A stretch of 64,000 nt of DNA from Flavobacteriales bacterium. GTDB lineage: Bacteria; Bacteroidota; Bacteroidia; Flavobacteriales_F; PHOS-HE28. This document shows positions 16,018 through 24,614 of this stretch, piece after piece. Made by a program: the position numbers and the translations under genes. The stretch spans positions 50,206 through 114,205 of the forward strand of contig JAHBUL010000013.1 of assembly GCA_019638085.1 (NCBI GenBank), given 5' to 3'. The notes beneath the pieces were generated by a model that was not told where the DNA came from, did no database searches, and was given only the letters and a program-made list of their open reading frames with translations. The number at the start of each line of letters is the position of its first letter. The first letter of the stretch is position 1.

Positions 16018-16575
16018 TCACTTGGGCAGCAGGACCTTGTCTATCACCAGGACCAGTCCATTCGCTGCAGGAACGCTCGCCACGATATTGGCATCGTTGA
16101 CCATGGCTTTGCCATCCTTCACATGAAAGGTGACGTTTCCTCCGTTCACCACACCTTGTACTTGTCCGTCGCGCATATCCTCCGTCTTGAAGACGCCCAG
16201 GGCCACATGGTACTCCAGGATGTTGATCAGGTCATCACGTTTATCGGCCTTCAGCAAGCCATCCACGGTTCCTGCAGGGAGCGCATCAAAAGCCGCATTC
16301 GTTGGTGCGAAAACGGTGAACGGTCCCGCATTGGAAAGGGCATCCACGAGTTCTGCAGTAGTGACAGCGGTAACCAAGGTGGTATGATCCGGGGACCCCA
16401 CGGCCACACCTACCACATTCGGCTGCGATTCCGTATCCACCACGGTGGATTGTCCACCTTCCTTAGGTGCGGTGCTTCCCGCATCCGATGTACGGGTCGG
16501 TGCTGTATCAGCGCTTCCACCACACGCGGTGATCAGGGCTACCAAGGCAAGCGAGGTCAATTGCTTAATGTTCAT
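16018..16575 (-). CDS. Fasciclin (FAS1) domain lipoprotein
   Basis: Lipoprotein of 185 residues with one FAS1 domain. The signal ends LITACGG, so Cys18 is the likely lipidation site; a Ser/Thr-rich linker follows to about residue 50. The FAS1 H1 motif is present (FTVFAPTNAAFDALP), as is the H2 region (ILEYHVALG), with a final VIDKVLLP. FAS1 domains usually mediate adhesion. It sits just beyond nosY, in the same direction but 194 bases downstream, and a 4-6-4 palindrome (16662-16675) lies between, so it is probably transcribed alone. Whether it serves N2O respiration is unknown. Confidence 0.9.
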   Translation of the reverse strand: MNIKQLTSLALVALITACGGSADTAPTRTSDAGSTAPKEGGQSTVVDTESQPNVVGVAVGSPDHTTLVTAVTTAELVDALSNAGPFTVFAPTNAAFDALPAGTVDGLLKADKRDDLINILEYHVALGVFKTEDMRDGQVQGVVNGGNVTFHVKDGKAMVNDANIVASVPAANGLVLVIDKVLLPK

Positions 16576-16661
16576 GGTCGGGTGCTTTATGCGGGGCGTT
16601 TTGTATGGCCAAAGGTGAATGTGTAGTTGGATGTGAGAGCTGACGGATGGCAGGCATGACG

Positions 16662-16675
16662 ATGATCTTTGTCAT
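16662..16675. promoter_or_regulatory. Weak TGA-N6-TCA palindrome before the fasciclin gene
   Basis: ATGATCTTTGTCAT is a 4-6-4 inverted repeat with the Fnr-class core, centred 93 bases before the fasciclin start and just past the nosY stop. Four-base arms could occur by chance. Confidence 0.3.
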
Positions 16676-16769
16676 GAACGTGTCACCGTCCTTAAAAAGC
16701 TGGGACTTGAGCGCTGAAAGCTCAAGCAAAGCATTGCTCCGATCACCAACCAGCGAGCACCACCTCCGT

Positions 16770-17537
16770 TCAAAGATCCTTCCGCTGGAATGCGCGGAAT
16801 GCAAAAGAAGAAGGCAACGCCACCCAAGCGGTAAGTGCCGCCAAGGCGATAAGGATACCGCGCAGGTTTCCGAAGAACTTTTCGTATACCGCACCACTGT
16901 AACCCATCATTGCGGCAAGGTCCACCTTCAGCAGCACCATGATGCGGCCCAGGTCGATCGGGTCCAACGCTGCCAAGGGCACGATCCATGGCTCGATGGG
17001 GTAATCGCTGAAGGCGAACATGATCCAAAGAAGTACCGCATCATACACGAGCACGAAGAGGAACCAGACCACAAGACCCAGCCCAACACCGCGTGCTTTT
17101 TCCCGGTTCTTGATGGCGATCAGCGAGCCTATGGCGACGAACACGAGTGTGAGCATTACACAGGCAAGGAGCAGGGTGAGCGAGGCGCTGTTCGGCAGGA
17201 ATAGCATCAGCGGGATGCCGGCACCGAGCAATACACCCAGCACCAAGGCCGTGCCCAAGGCCAGCATCTGCCCACCAAGGATCTTCGATCGGCGCAACGG
17301 TTGTACGGCCAACAGTTCCGTGAATTCCATTACATCGTATATGTATACGATGCTAAAGACCGAGGACACCAAGGGTACCAATGCGAGCAAAACTTGCGAG
17401 AGGCTCAGCATGGCCTTCACGGGTTGGTCCTCAAGTTGGAACAAGCCCAAGCTGATCGCCAGCAAGAGCAGCATCCAGCCCCCAACGAACTTATTGCGGG
17501 CGAGGTCGATCAGGGTGTACTTATAGACTTTCCACAT
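16770..17537 (-). CDS. nosY: NosY, ABC transporter permease for NosZ maturation
   Basis: Inner-membrane permease of 255 residues with six predicted helices and the ABC-2 layout. With NosF and NosD it forms the complex that supplies sulfur and helps assemble the copper-sulfide centre of N2O reductase. The start MWKVYKYTLIDLARNKFVGG is typical of NosY, as is the coupling segment DVMEFTELLAVQPLRRSKIL. The gene overlaps nosF by 17 bases. It is the last gene of the nos operon, which runs nosZ, membrane protein, nosL, nosD, nosF, nosY. Confidence 0.93.
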   Translation of the reverse strand: MWKVYKYTLIDLARNKFVGGWMLLLLAISLGLFQLEDQPVKAMLSLSQVLLALVPLVSSVFSIVYIYDVMEFTELLAVQPLRRSKILGGQMLALGTALVLGVLLGAGIPLMLFLPNSASLTLLLACVMLTLVFVAIGSLIAIKNREKARGVGLGLVVWFLFVLVYDAVLLWIMFAFSDYPIEPWIVPLAALDPIDLGRIMVLLKVDLAAMMGYSGAVYEKFFGNLRGILIALAALTAWVALPSSFAFRAFQRKDL

Positions 17538-18258
17538 GCGAGCGGGTATGGTTGATGAGCATGGCGGGAATGGCCTTGGATAAACGGCGTTCCCCCGTGG
17601 CGGACAACAGTTCTTCCGGAGGAAGCAGGAATCTCAAGGTGCCGTCCTGCAGGTAGGCCACGCGATCGGCCAAGGCTTCCACCTCCTCCATCAGGTGGCT
17701 GGTGATCAGAACGGTGCAGCCCGTACGCTTGATATCGCGCACGGCCTTCAAAAGGATCTCCGAACTCAGCGGATCAAGACCGGCCGTGGGTTCATCCAAC
17801 ACCAGCACGCTCGGGGCATAGCGGAACGCGAGCACGGCACTTACTTTCTGGCGTTGCCCCCCGGAAAGGGTCCCCAAGCGCTTGTCCATCATCGCATCCA
17901 CACCCAGGTCACGTACCAGAGGGCCTTCCGCCCTGCCTTGGTCCTTGCCACGGATATCATCCATCAGGTCGATCAATTGACCGATCTTCAACTCATTCGG
18001 GAAACGGGAGATCTGCGGCATGTGCCCCACATGGTGGCGGTAGCTCGGGTCAGGGCCAACGGTCTCGCCGTTCACCATGATGGTGCCGGTGGTGGAGTGT
18101 ACCAGCCCGAGCAAGCACTTGATCATGGTGGTCTTGCCCGATCCGTTGGGTCCGATCACGGAAACGGTCTCGCCGGGTTCGAAACGCGCACTGAACTCGC
18201 GCAACGCCCACATTTTCCCGTACTTCTTGCCGACGTTCTCAAAGACTACGCGTGCCAT
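17521..18258 (-). CDS. nosF: NosF, ABC transporter ATPase for NosZ maturation
   Basis: ATPase subunit, 245 residues. It has Walker A (VIGPNGSGKTT, about residues 36-46), the ABC signature LSGGQRQKVSAV, Walker B plus catalytic Glu (SVLVLDEPTAGLD) and the H-loop (LITSHLMEE), all intact. It partners NosY, whose gene overlaps by 17 bases, and its own start overlaps nosD by 20 bases. Identification as NosF rests on context between nosD and nosY, since the sequence alone only says ABC ATPase. Confidence 0.94.
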   Translation of the reverse strand: MARVVFENVGKKYGKMWALREFSARFEPGETVSVIGPNGSGKTTMIKCLLGLVHSTTGTIMVNGETVGPDPSYRHHVGHMPQISRFPNELKIGQLIDLMDDIRGKDQGRAEGPLVRDLGVDAMMDKRLGTLSGGQRQKVSAVLAFRYAPSVLVLDEPTAGLDPLSSEILLKAVRDIKRTGCTVLITSHLMEEVEALADRVAYLQDGTLRFLLPPEELLSATGERRLSKAIPAMLINHTRSHVESL

Positions 18259-19507
18259 GCGGTGATTTCATCAAGGGTTTATCATCCTCCAAGCCCTCGG
18301 GTGTCATGGAGGGTACCAAGCGTTCGGCCTGGTCCAACAATTGTGTCAACAAACTTCGCGAAAGCACCACGGCATATGGCATGCGCTCGTTCACCATGGC
18401 GAACAAGCTCAAGGGTCGGAATGGTACATCGCCGATGCCGTCATGATCCAGGTCATAACCTTTGTAGCGGTCCCAATAGTTGCCGCTGAAGCTGTTGTAT
18501 ACCGGGTTGCCATTGGTGCTCATATCGAAGGTATTCCCGGTGAAGCTATTGCCTACGAAATGGCAGTCCATGGAATTGGCAAAAAGCCGTAGGCCCCAGC
18601 CGTTGGCTTGGAAGATGTTGCCGTTCACCTCGGCCCTATTGCAACCGTCCACCAACATGGCCGTGGTGTTATTGATGAAGGTGTTGCTATCGATCACAAC
18701 GTCATTGATCTCCTTCAATAGCAATCCATAGGAGCTCGCCCCCCGGTTACGGATGAATTGGTTACGTCGCATTTCCACTTCCTTGCTGAACATTACGGCC
18801 ACTCCGGCACCGTTATCCCGGAAGAAGTTATCCGAGTAGGTATCGCGGTGACTGAACATGAAGTGCAACCCGTAGCGGCTGTTGCGTAAGCTCCTGTTGC
18901 GACGCACATGGCTGTCGGTAACGAATTCGAAATAGATGCCATCGCGATGATCCTGGGACAGGTTGTCCAATATCTCCGCTCCCGAGCAGCGCCAGAGGTG
19001 GATCCCATTGGCTTGGCGGGTCTCTTCCACATGGGGATCACCCAAGATCTCGTTGCGTGCGATGGTGGTATTGCGGGAGTTGGTGACGTGGATGGCGAAA
19101 AAGCAATGCAGGAGCACATTGTCCACGATCGTCACATTGTCGCTCTTTTTCACCTTGATGCCCGCATTGTCGTTGATGTTGCTAACCAAGGTGCCACGTA
19201 CCACGAAACCCTGAACGGTCACATCAGGTGCGGTGATCACGAGTACATCACCCTGTTCTCCACCATCGATCACGGGTTTTCCGATGCCCAGCAAAGTGAG
19301 CGGCCGATCAACGGTGAGCGTGCCTTCCGCATAGGTACCGGCCAATACACGTATCGTGTCGCCCGAGGCTGCCGATGCCAAGGCCGTGGCCAATTTCTTG
19401 TGGACAGCGTCAGGCCCTACGGTCCAAGTAGCAGCCACCACCGACCCCGTCGCCCACAGCACTGGAAGCAGTACCACCAAGCGGAGCAAGGTCCGGATTC
19501 CCGTCAT
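18239..19507 (-). CDS. nosD: NosD, periplasmic beta-helix protein for NosZ maturation
   Basis: Periplasmic protein of 422 residues. A signal peptide (MTGIRTLLRLVVLLPVLWA and on to VVA) precedes a right-handed parallel beta-helix made of repeated carbohydrate-binding/sugar-hydrolase (CASH) turns, with N-rich steps such as NSRNTTIARNEILG and NGNIFQANGWGLRLFANS. NosD works with NosFY to deliver sulfur for the Cu-S cluster of NosZ. ATG at 19507 overlaps the nosL TGA (ATGA), so this start is preferred over an upstream one. Length and repeats match NosD. Confidence 0.94.
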   Translation of the reverse strand: MTGIRTLLRLVVLLPVLWATGSVVAATWTVGPDAVHKKLATALASAASGDTIRVLAGTYAEGTLTVDRPLTLLGIGKPVIDGGEQGDVLVITAPDVTVQGFVVRGTLVSNINDNAGIKVKKSDNVTIVDNVLLHCFFAIHVTNSRNTTIARNEILGDPHVEETRQANGIHLWRCSGAEILDNLSQDHRDGIYFEFVTDSHVRRNRSLRNSRYGLHFMFSHRDTYSDNFFRDNGAGVAVMFSKEVEMRRNQFIRNRGASSYGLLLKEINDVVIDSNTFINNTTAMLVDGCNRAEVNGNIFQANGWGLRLFANSMDCHFVGNSFTGNTFDMSTNGNPVYNSFSGNYWDRYKGYDLDHDGIGDVPFRPLSLFAMVNERMPYAVVLSRSLLTQLLDQAERLVPSMTPEGLEDDKPLMKSPHGTRSL

Positions 19508-19947
19508 TCGTCCGTGAACATTTTCTGCACTGCGGCCCAATCCATCTCTTCGCCGGGGAAATGTTCCTCGGCCACCTTCCGATCGGCAGCCGTGGCAAAA
19601 GCGGCCACATTGCCGCGCATGGGGCTGTTCAACGTGGGTGCGTGCAGGTAGAATGCGGTTGTTGCATCGATGAGCGTACCGGGATGCGCGAAATCAGCGA
19701 CATACCATCCCTTCACTTCCTGCTCCACCAAGTGGCCGTTATGCCCCACGAAAGGGACCATGCATTCAGGTGCGTCGAAGACGTAGCTGCGCCCTTTAAC
19801 GGTCTGGATGGCGGCACCGAACTTGGCGTCCATCACGTTCATCCGGCAATGGGCACATTCATCAGAGCCGTACTTGATCTCCGGTTGCCCTACAGAGCAG
19901 CTTGATGCCAATACGGCCAAGGTTGCTGCGATCACGATGTTTCTCAT
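19504..19947 (-). CDS. nosL: NosL, copper chaperone lipoprotein
   Basis: Outer- or inner-membrane lipoprotein of 147 residues that passes copper(I) to apo-NosZ. The signal ends VLASSCSVG with the lipobox Cys. The metal-binding motif is DECAHCRMNVMD, the equivalent of the usual C-x2-C-G-M block. Later NosL hallmarks are FDAPECMVPFV and VADFAHPGTLIDATTAFYL. ATG at 19947 overlaps the previous stop codon (ATGA); the longer frame upstream is not used. It is translationally coupled on both sides. Confidence 0.93.
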   Translation of the reverse strand: MRNIVIAATLAVLASSCSVGQPEIKYGSDECAHCRMNVMDAKFGAAIQTVKGRSYVFDAPECMVPFVGHNGHLVEQEVKGWYVADFAHPGTLIDATTAFYLHAPTLNSPMRGNVAAFATAADRKVAEEHFPGEEMDWAAVQKMFTDE

Positions 19948-20534
19948 TTCATTGTTTTTCCGTGTGGCCCCGTGTACGGCTTCCTCCACTCATAGAGGAA
20001 GACCAGCACCGCCAGTACGATCGAACCAAAGAGGAAATAGCCCCCAACATCCGGGAATGACCACGCCTCAAAGTTAAGCAAGGTCTTATGGCCGAAGAGC
20101 GGCGGTTGGTATACCATGCCCTCGATCTGGATGGCTGCCTTCGGATCCAAGTTGTGACCGTAGTTCCATCCCCAGGAATACATGTCCCACATGGCCCAGA
20201 GCACAAAGGCCAGCAATCCGAAAAGCCAGCTACCTAAGGCCCAGCGTCTCCCGATCAATGCGGCGATCACGCCCCATGCCGCCAAGAGACCGATCACGTA
20301 CCGCATGATCTCGAACTCCGGGAACATCTCATTATGGATGGTGGCCATCCCTATGTAGTGGTTCAATCCGTTAATCTGGTCCACGTTCCCCGTAAAGCTG
20401 TCGTGGAAGATCTGGAGAACGAGGCCCTCGGGATACTGAGGAGCCCACAGATCGATTCGCCAAATGGGTTGGACGAGGAGTACGAGCATCAGCAAGGCTG
20501 CAAATGCAATGATGATCCTGGATATCGGCCTCAT
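19944..20534 (-). CDS. Nos-cluster membrane protein, function unknown
   Basis: Membrane protein of 196 residues with about five helices: an N-terminal one (IIIAFAALLMLVLLVQPIW), others near residues 75-115, and one at the C-terminus (YFLFGSIVLAVLVFLYEW). Soluble parts hold GLNHYIGMATIHNEMFPEFE and a GWNYGHNL stretch, with His and Met that could bind copper. It lies between nosZ and nosL, with an ATGA overlap to nosL, and comparable proteins are common in Bacteroidota nos operons. A role in copper handling or electron supply to NosZ is inferred from position only. Confidence 0.85.
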   Translation of the reverse strand: MRPISRIIIAFAALLMLVLLVQPIWRIDLWAPQYPEGLVLQIFHDSFTGNVDQINGLNHYIGMATIHNEMFPEFEIMRYVIGLLAAWGVIAALIGRRWALGSWLFGLLAFVLWAMWDMYSWGWNYGHNLDPKAAIQIEGMVYQPPLFGHKTLLNFEAWSFPDVGGYFLFGSIVLAVLVFLYEWRKPYTGPHGKTMK

Positions 20535-20620
20535 GGGGTTTGTGTTAAACTGGACCGCCCGGTCCTTCGCGCCAGTGTTGCGCTTGGGACCAGGCGGTTA
20601 CAGTTCATGTTCGCGATTGG

Positions 20621-22609
20621 TCAAAGACCGGCGTCGGCGGATTTCGTGTTGGAGCTAAGAGGCACGTTGCTTCCTGCGGGGGAGATCCGGATGTAGCCCT
20701 GCATCTCTTGGTGGAGCGCCGAGCAGAAGTCCGTGCAGTAGAAGGGCTTCACACCTACGCTGGTGGGTGTCCACTTCAGGGTCTGCGTTTCACCTGGCAT
20801 GATCAGCAGTTCGGCCGTATTGGCACCTTTTATGGCGAAGCCATGCGGTACGTCCCAGTCCTGCTCCAGGTTGGTCACGTGGAAGTAGACATCATCCCCG
20901 ATCTTCACACCTTCAATGTTATCCGGTGCGAAGTGCGAGCGGATGCAGGTCATGTACACGTGTACGTTCTTGCCATCTCGCACCACGCGGGCCTCCTTCT
21001 CGCCCTTGGTCACATAGGGGTGCTTGTTGTCCTCGATCTTAAAGAACTTCACTGACTTATCCTTGATCAGGTCCGCCGGCAGGCTCTGTGCATAGTGCGG
21101 TTCGCCGATGGACGGGTAGTCCGACAGCAATTCCATCTTGGGTCCATCGATGCTATACAGTTGTGCGGATTGTGCCAACTCGGGCCCGGTGGGCAGGTAG
21201 CGGTCCTTGGTGATCTTGTTGTAGGCGATCACATACTTGCCCCATGGCTTGCGGCTATCCCCACCGGGGATGCTCAGGTGACCAATGGAGTAGTATGTAG
21301 GCACGCGGTCCACCACTTCCAGGGTCTTCACATTCCACTTCACGATCTCGCTGCTCACGAACATGGAGCTATATGCGAAGCCGTTGTTATCAAACTCCGT
21401 GTGCAAGGGTCCCAGTCCGGGACGCTTCACCTCGCCGTGCAATACGCTCTCGTAATTCAGCACGGGGATCCCGTCGAACTCACCTTCGTAGTCCTTGTTA
21501 TCGATCGCCGTGATCATCTTCGCAAAGGAGAACACCGGGATCAGAGCGGCCAACTTACCGCTACCCACGATGTACTCGCCAGTGGGGTCCACGTCGCAGC
21601 CGTGCGGGCTCTTCGGGCAGGGGATGAAGTAGAGCAGGTCCGTGAGTTCCTTGGGATCCAGCTGTAGCACCTCCTCGATCACCTCGCTGGTGGCCATGTG
21701 TGTGGCATCGTCATAGTGGTTCATGTAGTGTTTCCCCGGAACCATCTTGCCCTTGCCTTCCTTCACATATTGCTCGGCCTTTTTCCAGTTCACGGCCATG
21801 ATGAAGTCCTTGTCGTTCTGGCTGGCGTTCACCTCCAGCAACTCGTGCGCCAATTCCGTGTTGTACGTACTGAAGAAGAACCATCCATCGCTTGGTCCTT
21901 TGCCGGCATGGCTCAGGTCGAAGTGGATACCAGGGGTCCCGATCTGGAAGGCGATGGACATTTTGCCCGTTTCCTTATCAGGATGAACGAAGGATATGTT
22001 GCCCTTGAAATTCTTCTTGTAAGTATCAATGGGCACGTCGCGCTCGGCATCGGTACCCAAGGGGATACTGAAGCGTGTTCCGGCCACCACATACTCGCTG
22101 TTCGGAGTGATGAACGGTGAGCTGTGGTTACCCCCACTGTTGGGGATCTCGATGATCGTCTTGGTACGGAAGGTGGTTAGGTCGATCAGGGCGATACGCG
22201 GGGTATTGTTGCCGTTGATGAACATCCAGCGCCCGTCGGGCACGCCATCGGTCATGGAAGGTTCCACGTGGTGCGAGTCATCCCAAGGAATGAATCCATG
22301 CGTGGACATCAGCATGGGCTTGGTCTCTTCACTGTAGCCCCAGCCGCTCTCGGGGTTCACCGAGAACACGGGGATGTTGCGGAGCATACGGCCAGAAGGA
22401 ATACCATACACGGACATCTGTCCGTTGAAACCGCCGCTGACGAAGTTGTAGAACTCGTCATACTGTCCGGGCGGAACGAAGACCCTGGAGGCTGCGTCGC
22501 CGGTAACGGCACTTTTTGTATTGGCAGGCTTGCAGCCTTGTACCAAGGGCATTGCGATGCCGGCGGCGAGGAGCAGCGGGAACGCGGTGGTTAGCGGGGT
22601 CCTTCTCAT
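20621..22609 (-). CDS. nosZ: Nitrous-oxide reductase, Sec-dependent (clade II) lipoprotein type
   Basis: Terminal reductase of denitrification, reducing N2O to N2; 662 residues. The signal ends MPLVQGCKPA, a lipobox rather than a Tat twin-arginine signal, so this is the Sec-exported clade II form, probably membrane anchored. The N-terminal seven-bladed propeller carries CuZ histidines (DDSHHVEPS, FDLSHAGKGPSDG, PCPKSPHGCDVDP). The C-terminal cupredoxin holds the CuA site, with VPHGFAI and FYCTDFCSALHQEM giving the two Cys, His and Met. All key ligands are visible. It is first after the cytochrome c gene in the nos operon; the next gene starts 86 bases after its stop. Confidence 0.97.
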   Translation of the reverse strand: MRRTPLTTAFPLLLAAGIAMPLVQGCKPANTKSAVTGDAASRVFVPPGQYDEFYNFVSGGFNGQMSVYGIPSGRMLRNIPVFSVNPESGWGYSEETKPMLMSTHGFIPWDDSHHVEPSMTDGVPDGRWMFINGNNTPRIALIDLTTFRTKTIIEIPNSGGNHSSPFITPNSEYVVAGTRFSIPLGTDAERDVPIDTYKKNFKGNISFVHPDKETGKMSIAFQIGTPGIHFDLSHAGKGPSDGWFFFSTYNTELAHELLEVNASQNDKDFIMAVNWKKAEQYVKEGKGKMVPGKHYMNHYDDATHMATSEVIEEVLQLDPKELTDLLYFIPCPKSPHGCDVDPTGEYIVGSGKLAALIPVFSFAKMITAIDNKDYEGEFDGIPVLNYESVLHGEVKRPGLGPLHTEFDNNGFAYSSMFVSSEIVKWNVKTLEVVDRVPTYYSIGHLSIPGGDSRKPWGKYVIAYNKITKDRYLPTGPELAQSAQLYSIDGPKMELLSDYPSIGEPHYAQSLPADLIKDKSVKFFKIEDNKHPYVTKGEKEARVVRDGKNVHVYMTCIRSHFAPDNIEGVKIGDDVYFHVTNLEQDWDVPHGFAIKGANTAELLIMPGETQTLKWTPTSVGVKPFYCTDFCSALHQEMQGYIRISPAGSNVPLSSNTKSADAGL

Positions 22610-22662
22610 TTATTGTTGGTTGGTTTCAGTGGTATGGCCTTTGTTTATGGCCGGGTGTTCTT

Positions 22663-23151
22663 TTATAGTGTTCGGATGAACTCGAGCACATCGCGTGCGT
22701 CATCCACGCTCAAATTCTGGTTGGGCATACGCACCAAGCACTCCTCCAGCATGGCCTGGGCCTCGGGGTCGGTTTCGAGCATGGCATCCGTGTGTACGAT
22801 CATGTTCATGATCCATTCAGGCTTGCGATGATCCAACAACCCCTTCCATCCTGGTCCTACCACTCGGTTGGTACCCTTGCTGTGGCAGGCTTGGCATTTC
22901 ACATCATAGATCTCTTCGCCTTTCTTCACTCTTCCCGGGTCGATCTCGCCAAGTTGGATCTCATCGGCGGTGATCAAGTTTGCCGCAGGTGCCGCAGGGG
23001 TCGCTCCAGGAACCGGCGAGGTGGTCTTGGCGCTATCAGAGGAGGCATCACTTCCGCCACAGGCCATGGCCAAGGCGAGAATGGTTACCAAGCCGAAGCC
23101 CTTAAGGGTCTTCAATGAACGAGTGGAGTTTGAGTTTGACATGAATCGCAT
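22663..23151 (-). CDS. Lipoprotein cytochrome c, nos-operon electron carrier
   Basis: Monoheme cytochrome c of about 162 residues. The signal ends ALAMACGGS, so it is a lipoprotein; a Ser/Pro/Ala linker follows, then the heme motif CQACHSKG with axial His, and a distal Met probably in VRMPNQNLSVDDARDVLEFI. It stands 53 bases before nosZ in the same operon, so it likely donates electrons to NosZ. The protein encoded at 24615-25100 is its paralogue, sharing GPGWKG, RKPEWIMNM and the C-terminal helix. ATG at 23151 or 23142 are the credible starts. Confidence 0.9.
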   Translation of the reverse strand: MRFMSNSNSTRSLKTLKGFGLVTILALAMACGGSDASSDSAKTTSPVPGATPAAPAANLITADEIQLGEIDPGRVKKGEEIYDVKCQACHSKGTNRVVGPGWKGLLDHRKPEWIMNMIVHTDAMLETDPEAQAMLEECLVRMPNQNLSVDDARDVLEFIRTL

Positions 23152-23191
23152 TGTTTTCGGGTTCAAAAGTCGTGACCGCGGCGAAGATAGA

Positions 23192-23207
23192 CCTGATCAT
23201 TGTCAGG
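23192..23207. promoter_or_regulatory. Crp/Fnr-class palindrome before the nos operon
   Basis: CCTGATCATTGTCAGG is an exact 5-6-5 inverted repeat with the TGA-N6-TCA core, centred about 48-57 bases before the cytochrome start of the nos operon and about 68 bases before the divergent gene at 23267. It could serve both. An Fnr/Dnr-type regulator is the natural candidate. Confidence 0.6.
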
Positions 23208-23266
23208 ACCCGCCATGAGATTCATCAACGCCATCACTTTCCGGTTTATGTCAGACCTTCGGCCCC

Positions 23267-24487
23267 ATGCATCGTTGGTTCAACATCGCCCTCATCAATT
23301 TCGGAATTGCAGCCGTGATCGGTTGCGTGCTACGGGCCTTCTACATCTGGGAGATACCCTTCTTCCGGTTCAAGGCCCTTCTGAATGCCCACTCCCATGT
23401 GGCCATGCTGGGCTGGGCCTTCATCGCCATGGTGGTGTTCCTTCTTCGTGATGAAACGGCCAAGGGTCCATCACGGACAAGCTTGTTCCTGTTAGTGGCC
23501 GCCCAGGTCGCTGTACTGGGCATGTTGCTAGGCTTTCCGGTACAGAGCTACGGCACCTTCACCATTGTGGTTTCCGCGCTGCATATGCTGGCAGGATATG
23601 CGCTAGGTGTGCAAATATGGAAGGGAACACGCACCTGGAGGGCCAACGGCAGCCGCCTGCTGGTACGCTTGGCCGTAGTGCTCATGTACATTTCCACCAT
23701 CGGTGTGTGGGCGATGGGCCCGATCATCTCCAGCGGCGGTTTCGGCACGGAGCTCTACTACTGGTCCATCCAGTTCTACCTGCACTTCCAGCTCAACGGC
23801 TGGTTCTGGTTCGGTGCACTGGCACTGTGGAGCCGCTGGGCGGAGACGCATGGAGCGCGCCACGTTCTGGACCGCTTCACCATTCGCCTCTGGCTCAGTT
23901 CGGTCCTGCTCACCTTCGCGCTCGCCATCGCATGGAGCGAACACCACTGGTCCGTGTACTTGGTGAATTCCATAGGAGTGGTGCTACAGCTCTGGGCGGG
24001 CTGGCGTACGGCAAAGGCCATCCTCAAAGCGCAGCGGATGCTCCATGACAAAGCCCCGCTGTGGGCGTGGCGCTGCGTCACCTATTCGCTCGTCGGCATG
24101 GGCCTCAAAGTGGTGATGCAGGCCGCCGTGGCCATCCCCGAGTTGGCCATCATGGCCTTTACCGTGCGTAATTATGTCATCGGCTTCATCCACCTCAACA
24201 CGCTCGGTGCCATCAGTATGATGCTCTTCGCCATGGCCCTCACCAGCGGCTGGTTCGTCAGTACCTCAACGGTGGCCCGGGTGGGCCTATCGGTATTCAC
24301 CACGGGCTTTCTGCTCAGTGAGGGCATCATTTTCCTGCAAGGCAGCCTTTTCTGGTTCGGCTGGGGAATGATGCCTGGTTACTACGGTATCATCTTGGGG
24401 GTTTCGTTGCTCTTGCCCATCGGCGTATTCGTGCTGCTGGGCCATTCCATTAAGAACCGCCGAAGGTTGATGCGTGTGCGGGAGTGA
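23267..24487 (+). CDS. Polytopic membrane protein, heme-copper oxidase subunit I-like
   Basis: Membrane protein of 406 residues with about 12 helices. Histidines lie at helix ends as in heme-copper oxidase subunit I or NnrS proteins: LLNAHSHVAMLGWAFI in helix 2, FYLHFQLNGWFWFGAL in the middle and GFIHLNTLGAISMML late in the sequence. It is shorter than true oxidases (about 450-550), and I cannot find the full set of six ligands with the oxidase spacing, so catalytic oxidase activity is doubtful. It is divergent from the nos operon and shares its promoter region, which suggests a part in denitrification, heme handling or NO tolerance. Confidence 0.8.
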   Translation: MHRWFNIALINFGIAAVIGCVLRAFYIWEIPFFRFKALLNAHSHVAMLGWAFIAMVVFLLRDETAKGPSRTSLFLLVAAQVAVLGMLLGFPVQSYGTFTIVVSALHMLAGYALGVQIWKGTRTWRANGSRLLVRLAVVLMYISTIGVWAMGPIISSGGFGTELYYWSIQFYLHFQLNGWFWFGALALWSRWAETHGARHVLDRFTIRLWLSSVLLTFALAIAWSEHHWSVYLVNSIGVVLQLWAGWRTAKAILKAQRMLHDKAPLWAWRCVTYSLVGMGLKVVMQAAVAIPELAIMAFTVRNYVIGFIHLNTLGAISMMLFAMALTSGWFVSTSTVARVGLSVFTTGFLLSEGIIFLQGSLFWFGWGMMPGYYGIILGVSLLLPIGVFVLLGHSIKNRRRLMRVRE

Positions 24488-24561
24488 TGACAAGATGCCC
24501 GATTCGTGGCGAAGGAGCTCTCGCCACCTGGCACTGAACGGTAGAAGGCTTCAATGGAAAA

Positions 24562-24588
24562 GGGCCGACCCGCCATGCGGACCGGCCC
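24562..24588 (-). terminator. GC-rich hairpin terminator after the cytochrome c gene
   Basis: GGGCCG...CGGCCC extends to an almost continuous 12-pair stem with two mismatches and a CAT loop. Read on the minus strand it is followed by TTTTCC, 26 bases after the stop at 24615. The plus-strand gene ending at 24487 converges on it and may share it. Confidence 0.75.
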
Positions 24589-24614
24589 ATTTCAGATGGT
24601 AATGTTCGGTGTGG

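Noticed and set aside
23267..24487. NorB or cytochrome oxidase subunit I
   Set aside because: His residues are present, but the full ligand pattern and usual length are not, so I did not call it an NO reductase.
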